A stretch of DNA of 64,000 bases from Hanleya hanleyi (taxonomy: Eukaryota; Mollusca; Polyplacophora; Lepidopleurida; Hanleyidae), in assembly GCA_036873755.1 (NCBI GenBank), contig JAVTVY010008188.1:124001-188000 (forward strand). Direction: 5' to 3'. Below the pieces are notes generated by a model. That model did not search any database. It was not told where the DNA came from and saw only the letters and a list, made by a program, of their open reading frames with translations. Shown piece by piece: positions 11,601 through 21,664 of this stretch. Both the position numbers and the translations under genes were made by a program. Positions within the stretch are counted from its first letter, which is position 1, and each line of letters starts with the position of its first letter.

Positions 11601-12573
11601 AGAAAAAGGGAGTGTGACTAAACATATGGTAATCCATACTGGCGAGAAACCATTTGACTGTATAGAGTGTGGAATGAGGTTTGCCCAACAGGCGGCCCGA
11701 GATAGGCACCGGAAAATTCATAATCGTGAAAAGCCATTCAAATGTCCATTGTGTGATTACAGGACTGCACAAAAGAAATCTTTCAAAGCGCACACACGAA
11801 TTCACACGGGGGAGAAACCATATGCCTGTTCTATATGTGACTACGGAAGTAGAGGAGACCAAGGTTTAAGGGCACATATGCGTACCCACACTGGCGAAAA
11901 ACCCTTCGAATGCACAATTTGCCAGCACAAGTTTGCACAAAAGCAGAACTTGAGCGCTCACATGAGAACGCACACAGGAGAGAAACCTCTCAAGTGTTCG
12001 CTATGCAATTATGGATGTGGAGCTTCAGCTGGTCTGAAAGTTCATATGAGGACCCATACGGGGGAGAAACCTTTTCCGTGTTCAGTCTGTGATTACAGGG
12101 CTAGGCAACGGCATAAACTGGTCAGACACATGAGAACCCACACTGGAGAAAAACCCTTCAAGTGCCCCGTGTGTGGGTACAACTTTGCTCAACAAGGAAA
12201 TCTTTCTGCACACATGAGGAGGATTCACACTGGAGCTGAGCCTATGAAGTGTCATCTGTGTGAGTACAGATGTACACAAAAAAGACATCTGAATAAACAT
12301 TTGAAAGCCCACAAATTGAAGAAGCACCTGACGTGTTCTTTGTGTCACTACAAATGTAGAGGTCCGCAGAAATTCGACGAACATATGCGAGTTCACAACG
12401 GAGAGAAACCTTTCAAGTGCTCCATATGTGGGCAGAAATTTGCTCGACAAGGAACTTTGAAGTCACATTTGACAACTCACACTGGTGAGAAACCATTCAC
12501 ATGCTCTCTGTGTGAATACAGATGTTCACGGCGACACCATTTGAAAAGTCACATGAGAACTCACACTAAATAA
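5335..12573 (+). CDS. multi-exon C2H2 zinc-finger protein (whole gene model)
   Basis: I model four coding exons: 5335-5604, 5824-7125, 9463-10149 and 10900-12573, giving 1310 residues. All three introns are phase 0. Donors are GTAAGT (5605), GTAGGT (7126) and GTAGGT (10150); acceptors end at TTTTTAG (5823), TTTGTAG (9462) and TTTATAG (10899). An acceptor-like TTTCATTTCAG just before 5324 suggests an upstream non-coding exon; the first in-frame ATG after it is at 5335. The product has an acidic N-terminal half without fingers and 18 C2H2 fingers in the last exon, so it is probably a nuclear DNA-binding protein. The identical phase of all introns permits exon skipping. Family assignment is firm; target and orthology are unknown. 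Confidence 0.8.
5824..7125 (+). CDS. zinc-finger gene exon 2, Thr/Asn/His/Glu repeat region
   Basis: The exon begins with a basic segment (RRWSKKRREQ), followed by about 220 residues (roughly 6030-6700) of degenerate hexapeptide repeats of the type ETTNHE, encoded by an imperfect 18-base tandem repeat. The repeat is strongly acidic and probably disordered. After it come a linker and a C-terminal module containing FHLRDCYVILRDC and ending AQTV. A similar module ends exon 3, so the exons appear related by duplication. The opposite strand of the repeat is also open for 245 codons, which is a by-product of the 18-base period. No fingers are encoded here. Confidence 0.7.
7140..7433. mobile_element. 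hAT-type MITE inside intron 2
   Basis: Inverted arms of about 55 bases (left from 7148, right ending 7425) share CGTTCATAAAGTT, GACCGCGGTTCGCAGTT and GGACCAG. They are flanked by the 8-bp direct repeat TTCAATTA (7140-7147 and 7426-7433), the duplication length of hAT transposons. The interior is only about 160 bases and non-coding. The insertion starts 14 bases after the exon 2 splice donor. Confidence 0.6.
7434..9462 (+). other. rest of intron 2, no gene
   Basis: Contains several GGGGTAAC.TTGACA-like blocks in both orientations between about 7880 and 8360, probably an eroded transposon, and the minisatellite at 8657-8824. I see no exon here between the donor at 7126 and the acceptor at 9462. 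Confidence 0.5.
8657..8824. repeat. 24-bp minisatellite, 7 copies
   Basis: Seven near-perfect tandem copies of a 24-base unit containing GAGCCGGCATTCAAATATCG lie inside intron 2. Because 24 is a multiple of 3 the minus strand reads as an octapeptide repeat, which I do not regard as a gene. Confidence 0.9.
9463..10149 (+). CDS. zinc-finger gene exon 3
   Basis: This exon encodes 229 residues starting DSNSKVMEAG and ending with a module containing FKLKECQVSLIDC and VQTV directly before the donor GTAGGT. The final module parallels the end of exon 2 (F-L-x-C-x-V-x-L-x-D-C pattern and a QTV ending), so exons 2 and 3 look like products of an internal duplication, with only exon 2 carrying the hexapeptide expansion. 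If unspliced, the frame runs on into a G-rich intron tract and stops at 10287. Confidence 0.7.
10150..10375 (+). other. start of intron 3 with G-homopolymer
   Basis: Intronic; holds a run of about 15 G at roughly 10200-10215. No coding signal beyond read-through of exon 3. Confidence 0.5.
10376..10790 (+). repeat. truncated Penelope-like 3' region in intron 3
   Basis: Inverted counterpart of 1155-1540, starting with the same GGGGCTAGGGG block that follows the reverse transcriptase end in the other copy. No reverse transcriptase sequence precedes it, so it is a 5'-truncated copy, as expected of target-primed insertion. Confidence 0.6.
10900..12573 (+). CDS. zinc-finger gene exon 4, 18 C2H2 fingers
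   Basis: The terminal exon encodes 557 residues, with 18 consecutive C2H2 fingers from about 11060 to the stop. Linkers are mostly the canonical TGEKPF. Many fingers follow the pattern F-C-x2-C-x-Y (CEYRC, CDYRA), and finger 14 has an H-x4-H ending (HMRRIH). The linkers after fingers 14 and 15 deviate (TGAEPM, KLKKHL), which may split the array into separate binding blocks. All Cys and His ligands are present, so the array looks functional. The gene ends at TAA 12571-12573; no canonical AATAAA follows closely. Confidence 0.9.
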   Translation: MCEKTAATEGFIEDATVREQSKCVPHVTYERRSVMKHLEDDAFNVEAGAVSRKSFCMCPSCKKRFSTKKALKRHMKQHTDVTPFECSICHYKCLESYRLRMHMKIHTGEKRFKCAVCGRRFSANHSLVGHLNTHTGLKHFNCSVCGQRFSSREVVKRHMQSHTGEKPFGCSVCEYRCSQKCDMYAHIRIHTGEKPFNCLVCEYKCVKRSHLNRHMKTHTGEKPFACSMCQVKFREKGSVTKHMVIHTGEKPFDCIECGMRFAQQAARDRHRKIHNREKPFKCPLCDYRTAQKKSFKAHTRIHTGEKPYACSICDYGSRGDQGLRAHMRTHTGEKPFECTICQHKFAQKQNLSAHMRTHTGEKPLKCSLCNYGCGASAGLKVHMRTHTGEKPFPCSVCDYRARQRHKLVRHMRTHTGEKPFKCPVCGYNFAQQGNLSAHMRRIHTGAEPMKCHLCEYRCTQKRHLNKHLKAHKLKKHLTCSLCHYKCRGPQKFDEHMRVHNGEKPFKCSICGQKFARQGTLKSHLTTHTGEKPFTCSLCEYRCSRRHHLKSHMRTHTK

Positions 12574-13849
12574 ATAGTCGTAGAGAATAATGCACACAAT
12601 AATGGCAATTTCATGCAAGATTGTATTGAGATGAATATCTTTAAGCATACACACATTGAGTTGATTTGATTTGCACTTTAGGTGACAGTTCTCTACAGCA
12701 GAACCTTATGAAACTCGAACAAAACGCAACTTCCAAGACATCGAAGTGTTGGGAAAGGTCCATAACAAATACATGGCACACGATAACTCATGTTAGTGTT
12801 GATCGTTTTATACGCGCTGACCATACCTACGTGTGACTCCATGCGAGGACGGGGGAATTTACATTGCACCATTTGGCACGCCAGGTGTATGTAGGATTGT
12901 GTTGATCGAAAGCAAAATCCCCACGACGACCATCTCTCTTGTAGCAACTTGTATTGATAGATTCATTTTATCTCTCCGCGAACGTATCGTATCGTATCGT
13001 AAAAAGGATCAAAAGTAAATGTTAGACATAACTCGTACTTAAGAATGGTGTCATTTTTATGTTCAGTATATGAATGCTGGCAAATATGATGACCTGGTGA
13101 ACCGTGTATCTCAAAGAGCCAATAATTCACGAAAAACTTGGTGAAATCACCACGTTACTTAAAATGGTCGGTGCTCGTAGAGTCTGGCGCTCTGAAACAC
13201 GGTCAATCATTGTAAAAGAAGGGCAGAAATGGGGAAAGAGCTGACGTCATGGCAGATTCCGCTTTCAAGCGATCGGTGTTTGGAGTGTACTGAACAGTAT
13301 ATTTGATCAGATTTTCATTGTTTAAACGTTCACAGTAAATAATGTGCAGTTTATTTATTTATTAATCCTGTCTTTTTAAGCACTTCTGACTGTGTCCGAC
13401 ATCTGGACTTAATTTGCGGACTTACATCAGCCGACGCTCGCTGGCGTAGTGATGTTCCATCAAATCATGGAATAGCAGTGTCGGTTGATTTAAAGCAAGG
13501 GAGACTACTAGTAGTATGTGAAATCGCTAGAATAAAGTACAAAAGGACAATGTCCAAATGAACTGTGTGCTATACGTTGCTGCCACTTGATACTTTGTGG
13601 AGCGTATTGTATCATGGTATTGATTCTCACATCTTCCTTTATGGGTTGATCCAAACCCGTTACATAGCAACGTTATATAGCAAGATTGTCTTCATACATG
13701 GCAGTGTGACTAACGTCATAGAATCTACGAAGTAGGGTTTGATATGATTTAAGTGTGTACTCGAGAGATTACTTGGGGGCCCTATGTGCTACCGTGAGAG
13801 AATTTATTTAGCAGTCTCTAATTGACAGAGGGTACTGTTAACTTTCCCA
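12574..13849. other. 3' flank of zinc-finger gene, nothing recognised
   Basis: Contains the 3' UTR of the zinc-finger gene and a CGTAT-type short repeat near 12985-13000. No further gene is supported. Confidence 0.5.
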
Positions 13850-14030
13850 GATGTCACCGCTGGTGAGTCATTAGCGTAGCAACTATTATCGCCCTCAGTT
13901 TCTATTACCCTGGACATTTATCAGCCCAGCAGTACAGCACGAGGTCACCCATCCAAGTCTTGACCGGGTTCAAAGTCGCTTAACTTCGGTGATTTTACGA
14001 GAACCGGTGTGTTCAACGTGATATGCCGTA
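13850..14030 (-). mobile_element. 5S-rRNA-derived SINE copy
   Basis: On the minus strand the sequence reads GAGAACC..., TCACCGAAGTTAAGC, then CTTGGATGGGTGACC, i.e. the internal and 3' promoter portion of 5S rRNA, followed by CAGCCCAGCAG-like tail sequence that recurs in the copy at 49555-49758. The tail, and mismatches in the 5S part, exclude a real 5S gene. Confidence 0.65.
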
Positions 14031-14235
14031 TCAGGGAACCTTTAAAAGTCACAGTGAAACATACAGCCAAGGGTTCTCGATGGGCATGACAGCGCACTCG
14101 GTGAGCCATCAACAAATAATAAAAAAATAACTATAAATCAAACTTGCTGGTAACAATGCCCTAATGCACGTTCATGCCAAAAATCAAGGTTCTAATGTCA
14201 ACGGTTCTCCTTATTTTGCCGACGAAAGGATTCGG

Positions 14236-14292
14236 ATAGACTGACTGACTGATTGACTGACTGACTGACTGCCTGACTGACTGCCTGCCTGA

Positions 14293-14327
<35 letters not shown>

Positions 14328-14362
14328 ACTCACTCACTCACTGACTCACTCACTCACTCGAC
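14236..14362. repeat. CTGA/CTGC/CTCA microsatellite
   Basis: Tetranucleotide tract that passes from CTGA units through CTGC units to CTCA units. Confidence 0.95.
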
Positions 14363-15342
14363 AACGACTGCTCACTGAATCACGGATCTGATGCATTTAT
14401 TCATATACCAGTAAACCTCAATTACTTGATTAAATTGGGGCTGTCAATCTGTTTGAACTTTATTTTGATGTTTTTAATGGGTTTGAGAAATTACAATGCG
14501 ATTGAGGCAATCCTTCAAACATGTTATTTTTTGTTGGCATAACCTGACACGGTTTAAGTATGTTCTGTTTGACATTATGTTCACAATCCCATGGACAAAT
14601 GAGCACTGTTAAGATAGGCCTTCAGCACATCATCTTGGATAACTGACTCAGTTCACATATATCAGTAGGTCACCGACAGTAAACCGCAGACCGATAGTTA
14701 ACATGTTCAACCACGATTGGTTTTCGGTTTAGATGGAAAATGCGATTTCCGTAGAAATTCGGTTTCAAATTATTTACTTAAATAGCATCAAGTTTTGTAG
14801 AACGTGAAGCAGTAGATGGAAGTGAAGGCGATCAGTTTAACATCAGTATGGAGCCAAGGGTAACATGGTTTCCTTAAGGATGTCCGCTGGTGGTAAATCA
14901 AAGTAATTAACTTTTTAAATAATGTGTGTTGTTGTATTCATAATTGTGTAATAGGAGGAAACAAAGAAAAAAATATAGGTTGGTGTGCATTTTTTAGCTG
15001 TAGGCAACGTCAAGTGGACTGCCCCATGCTCAATTTGATAACCCAGAAATCATAGGGAATAGCCCTAGTTTTGAAGCATATTCATGAAAAAAATAATATA
15101 AATAGTATTTAACTTTTACTTATATTCTAACTGTTTGCAGATAATCACATTGTCTATCAAAATTTATCAAATTGGATGGATGTTGGTGTGCATAATTCTC
15201 GGCTAGAAGGCTTTTAAAGGAAATCCCTGTATCATAGCCTAGGAAAGGGAGATAATCCAATAGGAAAAACCGGCAAAATGGCTGCCAAAGCCAAAAACCA
15301 CCAGCGGAAATCCTTAAGTGGCATTTAGAAGTTGGGAAGTAG
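14363..15342. other. intergenic, nothing recognised
   Basis: AT-rich sequence without open frames of note or clear repeats. Confidence 0.5.
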
Positions 15343-15529
15343 ATAAATAAACAAATTGCTTATGGATAACAACTTCTAGTTTATTCAGGACGACGTTTCG
15401 ATACAGGTACTAGTATCGTTTTCAAGTCAAGACCGTGACATTGACTTGAGAACGATACTAGTACCTGTATCGAAACGTCGTCCTGAATAAACTAGAAGTT
15501 GTTATCCATAAGCAATTTGTTTATTTATT
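15343..15529. repeat. near-perfect palindrome with hammerhead-like motif
   Basis: Two arms of about 87 bases are nearly perfect reverse complements around a 12-base spacer (near 15430-15441). Each arm contains CGATAC...GTATCGAAACGTCG, a small stem-loop followed by GAAACGTC. That resembles the core of hammerhead ribozymes found in Penelope-like element repeats, though the usual CUGANGA side is degenerate. Related single arms occur at 31890-31985, 32402-32480 and 32716-32795. Confidence 0.6.
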
Positions 15530-15623
15530 TAGGGTAACATGATTGCGAACCTTGTTAAGTCGTCTACCGTACCGGTACTTAAAAATCCTGATAATCCATA
15601 CAATATCTGTTCTATCTTACTAG

Positions 15624-15860
15624 GGCCCTCGGTGGCCGAGTGGTCTTAAGGCGCTTCGCTGGTGACCGCTAGCCTCACACCGCTGAACCGGCACGGGTTC
15701 GAGCCCAGCTGGTCCATGTGTGAAAGTTTGTCAGTTACTTTCCGAAGGGCGGTGGTTCTCTCCGTGTACTCCGGCTTCCTTCACCAACCAAACTGACTGT
15801 CACCACATGAGTGAAACAAACTTGAATGTGACATAAGCCAAATTCCCTCCCTCTATCTTA
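15624..15860 (+). mobile_element. tRNA-derived SINE
   Basis: The head resembles a Leu/Ser-type tRNA: A box TGGCCGAGTGGT and B box GGGTTCGAGCCC at proper spacing. The 3' half does not close an acceptor stem. A tail containing GTACTCCGGCTTCCTTC and CCAAACTGACTGTCACCA follows, ending in CCCTCCCTC. The same tail occurs alone at 50790-50878. Confidence 0.75.
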
Positions 15861-16813
15861 CTATTAAATCATGCTACGAGATGATGTGTTTGATCCTATT
15901 TTAACATCACATTGTGTGTGGGTAAAACAAACAGATAGATTTAAATAAAAACAAAAATGTCTGGGATATAAGGCAAGCTTGTATTGAAAATGAAAAAAAA
16001 CGTCCCTGTGAAATATTGTTACCGTGACTACATGTATTTAATGAATGCTATCCGTACCTGTGTGGTTAAATGAGGTTCTGGCTCCTTGAGGTGTGGTTTG
16101 GAGTGCCAGAACGAAATATCACGTACGAAGAGTTCCAGGCCCTTTGTCTTAGTGTCTTTTTAAAGCAGCACATTACAGTATTGAATTTGTGCAAAACCGT
16201 CTGTTCCAAGGTTTAAACCGCACACATATGAAGTTAGTCCGGAACAACAAAAATAAGCTTCACATATAGTCGTGACAATAGTTAGTTGTTGCTCAATAAC
16301 TGTTTGGAATCTGAACTAGCCTCATATGCTTGCAGAGAGAAAAAGGTGTTGTTTAAACCTCACCTTTATGTCTTCGCGCAAATTTGTACTTCGTACGTCA
16401 TATTCAGTTTTGGCACAATGAATCACTACCCTCGTCCAATAATTGTGACTGAATTGCCTAGAAATGAGTCGAAAATTAGTAGAGTACACCCGACCCCCTT
16501 TTTTTCTTCCTTCAAGGGACCTAAAATATTGTGACTAGTTTCAAATTGCCGTTTCATGCGAAGTTCTCCTTGGAGTGTCTCCCCCCCCCCCCCCCACCCC
16601 CCCGACCGTCTGACTTAATGTCTTTTTCCAGCACATTCTTCATGAATGATCAATTTCATATTATCATATAAGCCTCTCTTTATCCATAAAAAAACGTTAG
16701 TCAGCGCCAGACCTTGCCGCATTCGGCACCCACAACTCCAAGTAGCTAAGTTTGCCATTTTGATGCAACGGCTTGCGCATCAATGAAGTGACATATTCTC
16801 GCAGAGGTGTTGG
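15861..16813. other. intergenic, nothing recognised
   Basis: No gene seen. A homopolymeric C tract lies at about 16580-16605. Confidence 0.5.
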
Positions 16814-16819
16814 AAGGTG
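16814..16819. repeat. target-site duplication AAGGTG (left)
   Basis: Six bases immediately before the AGTAGT terminus; identical to 27067-27072. Confidence 0.9.
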
Positions 16820-16876
16820 AGTAGTATATAAAACACGAATTTCTGCACATTTACCTGAAAAATTAGCATATTGTGG

Positions 16877-16902
16877 AGGTCACGTGGAGGTCACAGAGGT
16901 CA
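16877..16902 (+). promoter_or_regulatory. AGGTCA direct repeats (DR5 and DR3) at left end
   Basis: Three exact AGGTCA half-sites at 16877, 16888 and 16897, with spacers of 5 and 3 bases. This is the arrangement bound by RAR- and VDR/other RXR-type nuclear receptors. The same set occurs inverted at the right end (26984-27009). Confidence 0.55.
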
Positions 16903-16910
16903 AATTCCAT

Positions 16911-16985
16911 GTATTCCTCCGCGGTAATGCGGTATGACGGTGATGCGGTCGAGGGAAAAAACCTCCGCGGACTGAAAGTAGTCCC
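16911..16985. repeat. subterminal block shared with the Polinton
   Basis: Contains ATTCCTCCGCGG, two GGTGATGCGG-type repeats and CCTCCGCGGAC.GAAAGTAGTCC. The same block occurs at 26861-26930 (inverted), 49427-49491 and 62431-62494 (inverted), i.e. at all four ends of the two elements. Confidence 0.8.
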
Positions 16986-19900
16986 GAGATTTCAAATACG
17001 CGGGGGAGAATGTCCGGCAATGTCCGGGAAACTCCGATGCGGTCGAGGGAAGAAACCTCCGCGGACTGAAAGTAGTCCCGAGATTTCAAATACGCGGGGG
17101 AGAATGTCCGGCAATGTCCGGGAAACTCCGGTCATCTCCGGCAATGTCCGGCCATCTCTGGCAATGTTCGGTCATCTCCGCCAATGTCCGGCCCTCTCCG
17201 GGACAATATATAGCCTTTATGTATCCTTCCGAAGCATCCATGGAATGCACAGGGTCCCCGACAATATCGCCATCTATTTGCCCATATTAAATGGCCAGTG
17301 GGGAACCCTCAGTGTCTCCATTCAGGTTTCCCCAAAATCGTATTGGCACGAAAAAAATACATGAATCCATGGGAAGAAAGACATAGTAATAAAGATAACC
17401 TATAGGTGTTGAACGATGTTATTATGACCAGTCTAGCAACTGTGCGACCCCAGGATCGAGCGTCTATTGTCCAGTACATCTCCGCAAAAAATAAAAGTAA
17501 AAAATGCTCCGCTTGCTGTGGGGATTCCCTTTCGACATCACGGCATGGATCGTGCTGCCCTCTAGAGGCAAGGTAGACAACTCTGACTGGGCGAACCCTC
17601 TGTGGCGCAAATTCCGGGTCATCTCCCCTGATTCGAACATTTGCATCTATACGGGAAATGCCTATATGGGGTATAGAGGTGGTCATTTTTTGAGCATTTT
17701 ACTACGGGTTGTGGGATCTTGTTTTCTTCGTCTCGAGCTGTAGTACACGATGAAGGGCGGGGGGTTTAGAAGCTAATCGGGGAATCTTCTCGGGAGGTCT
17801 GGATAGGCCCATAGGCTCAGTGGATAGGTCCATGCTGGGCAATTCACGCCTGGAATTGCGATATGGGTTGTGGGATGTTGTTTTTTGACGTCTCACCACG
17901 TAGAACACGATGGGCGGGGACGCAAAGCGATTGGTTGACATTTTTTTAAAAGTCACTGTGCGCATGCGTAGTTGGTGTTTTGGGGTAGTTGGTCTGAATG
18001 TGTCGTGGGAGGTGTCGAAGTAAAGCCCTCTTGGTGTAGACCACGATTTGAGGGGTGTTCACGTCATCTGTGACGTCATTGGTGACGTCATCAGTAGGAG
18101 TAGTAGCCAAAGTGGGTGCTACCCCAGGGTCGAGCGTTTATTGTCCATTATATCCCCGCAAAAAATAAACATACAAAATGGCGGCGCTTGCTGTGGAGAT
18201 TCCCTTTCGACATCACGACATCGGTCGTGCTGCCCTCTAGAGGCAAGGAAAATAACTCTGACAGGGCGAACCCTCTGTATGGCAAATTCCGGGTCATCTC
18301 CCCTGATTCGAACATTTGCATCTATATGGGAAATGCCTGCATGGGGTATAGGGGTGGTCATTAGTTTGTGGATTTTACTATGGGTTGTGGGGTCTTGTTT
18401 TCTTCGTCTCGAGCTGTAGAACACGATGGGAGGGGTCTGGAAGCTAATCGGTGATTTTTTTTTAAAAGTTCAGGGAGGTCTGATGGGGTGAATAGGCCCA
18501 TAGTGGTCACTGTGAGGTACACTGGGAAACCCACACATGCTCATTGCGATATGGGTTGTGGGATCTTGTTTTTCACGTCTCACCACATAGAACACGCTGG
18601 GCGGGGTCCCGAAGCGATTGGTTGATTTTTTTGTTGAAAAGTCACTGTGCGTATGCCTAGTGGGTAAATAGCGCTGGTTGAACGTGTTGTGGCCTAGGTG
18701 AGCCCATATTGGACCGAATGGGTCGTATGAGGTCTTATTTTTAAGCTCTCGTGGAGGTATCGTCTGTTTTCATTATTCTGCGCATGTACAGTCTGGCCGT
18801 AGTATAGAAAGTAGGCATTTTGGGGATCCTTTTGGGATAGAGATGGACCATCCGTGGTCCAAATGGACCGTGAGGGTTATCAGTGTGAAGCTCTCCTGGA
18901 GTAGAGTCAGAATGGTGTGTTTTTTTATTGCAAGTTGCGTCAATCTGCGCATGTGCAGTTAGGTGTAGTAACTAAAGTGGTCATTTTGGGGGTGTGAAGC
19001 AAGGTGTTTGGAGTAGAGATGGACCATCCTTGGTTCGTGTTGGGTGTCATCTTGTAGCCCTCGGGGTGTAGACCACGACTTGAGTGATGTCCACGTCATC
19101 TGTGACGTCCTTTGAGACGTCATCAGTAGGAGTTGTAACCAAATTAGGCATTTTGGGGGTGTGAAGGAAGGTGTTTGGGGTAGAGATGGACCATCCTTGG
19201 TTCGAATGTGTCGTGTGGGGTGTCATCTTGTAGCTCTCGGGTGGTAGACCCCGATTTGAGAGATGTTCACGTCATCTGTGACGTCATCAGTGACGTAATC
19301 AGTAGGAGTAGTAGCGAAAGTGGGCGTTTTGGGGAAATGAAGGAAGGTATTTGGTGTAGAGATGGACCATCCTTGGTTCGAATGTCATCGGTGAGGTCAT
19401 CAGTAGGAGTAGTAGCCAAAGTAGGCATTTTGGGGTGTGAAGGAAGGTGTTTGGGGTAGAGATGGACCATCCTTGGTCCGAATGTGGGGTGTCATCTTGT
19501 AGCTCTCGAGGTTTAGACTCCGATTTGAGGGATGTCCACAGCATCTGTGAGGTCATCGGTGGCTTCATCAGTACGAGTAATAGCGAAAGTGGGAATTTTG
19601 GGGGTGCGTGGGTGTGTATTTGAGCGATTGAGGGCTCATCCGTGGTCCAAATAGACCGTGTGGGGCATCAGTGTGAAGCTCTCGTAGGGTAGAGTTAGAC
19701 CGCCGTGTGTCCGGTAAATCTACGCATGCGCAGTTGGGGTGCAGTCAGTAAAGTGGTCATTGTGGGGGTATGAAGGAAGGTGTTTGGGGTAGAGATGGAC
19801 GTTCCTTGGTCCGAATGGGTCGTAGGAGGAATCAGTGTGAAGCTCTCGTGGAAGAGCGTCCAGCTTAATAGGTTTGAGGTGGGAATAGAGTCTGCGCATG

Positions 19901-20461
19901 CACAGTAGAAAAAGGGCATTGGAATGGACGCTTTGAGGCTGAGATGAACCCATAGTGGTCCGATTGGTTCGTGGGAGGCCTTGTTTTGAAGTTCTCTTAG
20001 GATATCGTCGGGTTGGACTGGTGTCTAAATAAATATGGACTGATGAGGGACATGAGTTCATCCCTATATGTACAGACCCCACCACCACGACCACCAACGG
20101 GCGCCCGTCAACGCCCGGTGGTGGTGTTATCTCCCGTGGGGCGGAGCTCTTGGATCTTAAGGGCTAATATCGTAATCTGCGCATGGGCATTTGGAGTGTA
20201 GTAAGGAAAGTAATCATTCTGGAGTTGCGTAGGGGGGTGGGGCGGTGTTTGAGGGATTGAGGGACCATTCTTGGTCCGAATGAATCGTGTGAGGTGTCAA
20301 AGTGAAGCCCTTGCCGTGTAGATCACGACTCGACGGATGTCCAGGTCATCCACACCCTTGTGTACCCTATGTCCTACGGGCTATAGGGTACAGGGTGCAT
20401 CAGGTATGTGCGTGTGCCTGTGTGCGCGTGCGTACGATGACGTCACTTCCGAGCAGCGCAG

Positions 20462-20489
20462 GGGTCAAAGGTCACGTGGTCAAAGGTCA
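20462..20489 (+). promoter_or_regulatory. two DR1 nuclear-receptor motifs upstream of zinc-finger gene A
   Basis: GGGTCAAAGGTCA (20462-20474) and TGGTCAAAGGTCA (20477-20489) are direct repeats spaced by one base, the HNF4/RXR type. They overlap a CACGTG E-box. The same arrangement precedes gene B at 23041-23068. Confidence 0.5.
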
Positions 20490-20850
20490 CTTCCAGTCAC
20501 GTGACCGGAAGTGATGCATAATGGGATAGAGTGCACTCAGAGGTCAACCGTCAATGGTCCTCCAAATCAGCTTTTCAAAGGTCGCTTCCGATCACGTGAT
20601 CGGAAGTACCCTCAGAGGTGAAAGGTCAATCGTCCTCCAAACCTATCGATCGTTAAGGCACTGAGACGGGCGTTAAGGCGTAAAGATGGGGTGCTAAGGC
20701 ATTGATACGGGCGATAAGGCGTAACGACGGGCGTTGACGGACGTCACTGCATTTCCATGTATTGGTGGCAATTCCATGAAAATCAGAGCTTCTGAGCTAG
20801 TTCACCAGGGCGTTGAAGCGTTAAGCTAAGCGTTGACTGGCCTTACTATC

Positions 20851-20857
20851 TATAAAA
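20851..20857 (+). promoter_or_regulatory. TATA box of zinc-finger gene A
   Basis: TATAAAA lies 53 bases before the ATG at 20904. The same spacing is seen for the TATA box of the Polinton gene at 52805. Confidence 0.7.
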
Positions 20858-20903
20858 GCAAGTGTATTCCCAAAACACGCACAGTCGACGTTCAACCGTT
20901 AAC

Positions 20904-21422
20904 ATGGCTTATATTTGCTCTGAGTGCGAACGAACGTTCACCAGACGTTACGATATGATGCGACACGAGAAAAATACACATGGGATTGAAGACTCCGAGG
21001 CACAAGAAGCCGATACAGAGACTGATGAGAGTCCACCGACTGATACCGAACCAGAGAATGCTGAGAGTCTATCTACAAATACGGAGAGCTTGACCTCAGA
21101 TAGTCAGCCTACGTCCCAGGAAAGTGAGAAAGAACCTACCTTCTGGGATCGTATTGTGCTTGAAGCTATTCATAGTTATGCTGCGGTGATCGAAGACGGC
21201 GGACAGGATAACGTACAACATGCAAACACACAAATGCGCCCCTGTATCACGAAACGAGCCATGTTCATATATAAACGGTGTAGCCTGCTCCCGCTTGAAA
21301 TGAAAGCTGGCCCCCACGCACAGGTCCATCATGAAAACCAAGCGTCACTTGGAAGAGGATATGGGGATACCATCATCAAGGCCTTGGAAAATGCGATCAA
21401 AATGCGCAAACAACTGTTTTAG
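20904..21422 (+). CDS. small C2H2 zinc-finger protein, copy A
   Basis: Encodes 172 residues. A single N-terminal C2H2 finger (residues 5-27, C-x2-C-x12-H-x4-H, beginning YICSECERTF) is followed by an acidic Ser/Thr/Glu-rich linker (about residues 30-85) and a C-terminal domain starting FWDRIVLEAIHSY and ending in a basic NAIKMRKQLF. A one-finger or two-finger protein with a separate C-terminal domain is a common Polinton cargo type; the C-terminal fold is unknown to me. I chose the ATG at 20904 because it stands 53 bases from a TATA box and begins the finger. The transcript probably ends after the stem-loop and AATAAA at 21681. It is the only cargo of the element and so is likely to matter for its maintenance or expression. 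Confidence 0.8.
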   Translation: MAYICSECERTFTRRYDMMRHEKNTHGIEDSEAQEADTETDESPPTDTEPENAESLSTNTESLTSDSQPTSQESEKEPTFWDRIVLEAIHSYAAVIEDGGQDNVQHANTQMRPCITKRAMFIYKRCSLLPLEMKAGPHAQVHHENQASLGRGYGDTIIKALENAIKMRKQLF

Positions 21423-21631
21423 GACATGCTGTCCAAATAATATCCAGGCCTGACTGACGACGATTGAAACAAACGGATGAGAGCGAACATGGCCGAAGAT
21501 TGAACTTTCTGAAACGGCGATTTCTGATTGGACTAGAGCAACCGAGAATACATTTAACGGGCAAGAACGAATATGAAAGGAACAACACCAAATGACGGCC
21601 TCTGATTCGACAAGAGTACTTGAATTGTGAA

Positions 21632-21664
21632 CATACCCAATGCGGCTCCCCCAGCTTGGGTATG
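21632..21664 (+). ncRNA. 3' stem-loop of zinc-finger gene A mRNA
   Basis: Stem CATACCCA/TGGGTATG (8 perfect pairs) encloses a 17-base loop containing GGCTCCCCCAGC. It stands 210 bases after the stop codon and 17 bases before AATAAA (21681-21686). A structure with the same loop follows the minus-strand gene of the Polinton (50955-50987), and a related one follows its ATPase gene (56545-56587). Confidence 0.65.

Larger units (their letters stand above)
16820..20350. repeat. left long inverted repeat of the 10.2-kb element
   Basis: Matches 24290-27066 in inverted orientation from the terminus inward to just outside the cargo gene. It is assembled from sub-repeats of roughly 150-220 bases carrying GGTCCGAATGG, TGTGAAGCTCTCGTGG, GCGCATG(C/T)GCAG and GTAGAGATGGACCAT. 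An extra copy of a segment of about 310 bases (17448-17760 and 18119-18430), and a duplication of about 95 bases at 16942-17130, make it longer than the right arm. Short frames inside are not conserved and I regard them as non-coding. Confidence 0.8.

Noticed and set aside
13925..14010. 5S rRNA gene
   Set aside because: Only part of 5S is present, with mismatches and a SINE tail, and a second copy at 49.6 kb has a 12-bp target-site duplication.
15624..15720. Functional tRNA-Leu
   Set aside because: A and B boxes are good but the 3' half does not pair with the 5' acceptor strand and a SINE tail follows.
17309..18424. Frames of 80-125 codons in the left arm of the 10.2-kb element
   Set aside because: They occur on both strands in sub-repeats, differ between repeat copies and have no domain; the right arm does not preserve them as one frame.
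20302..20514. Possible small gene upstream of the cargo zinc-finger gene
   Set aside because: The frame spans the DR1/E-box regulatory stretch and changes length between the two duplicate copies because of the 8-base indel.
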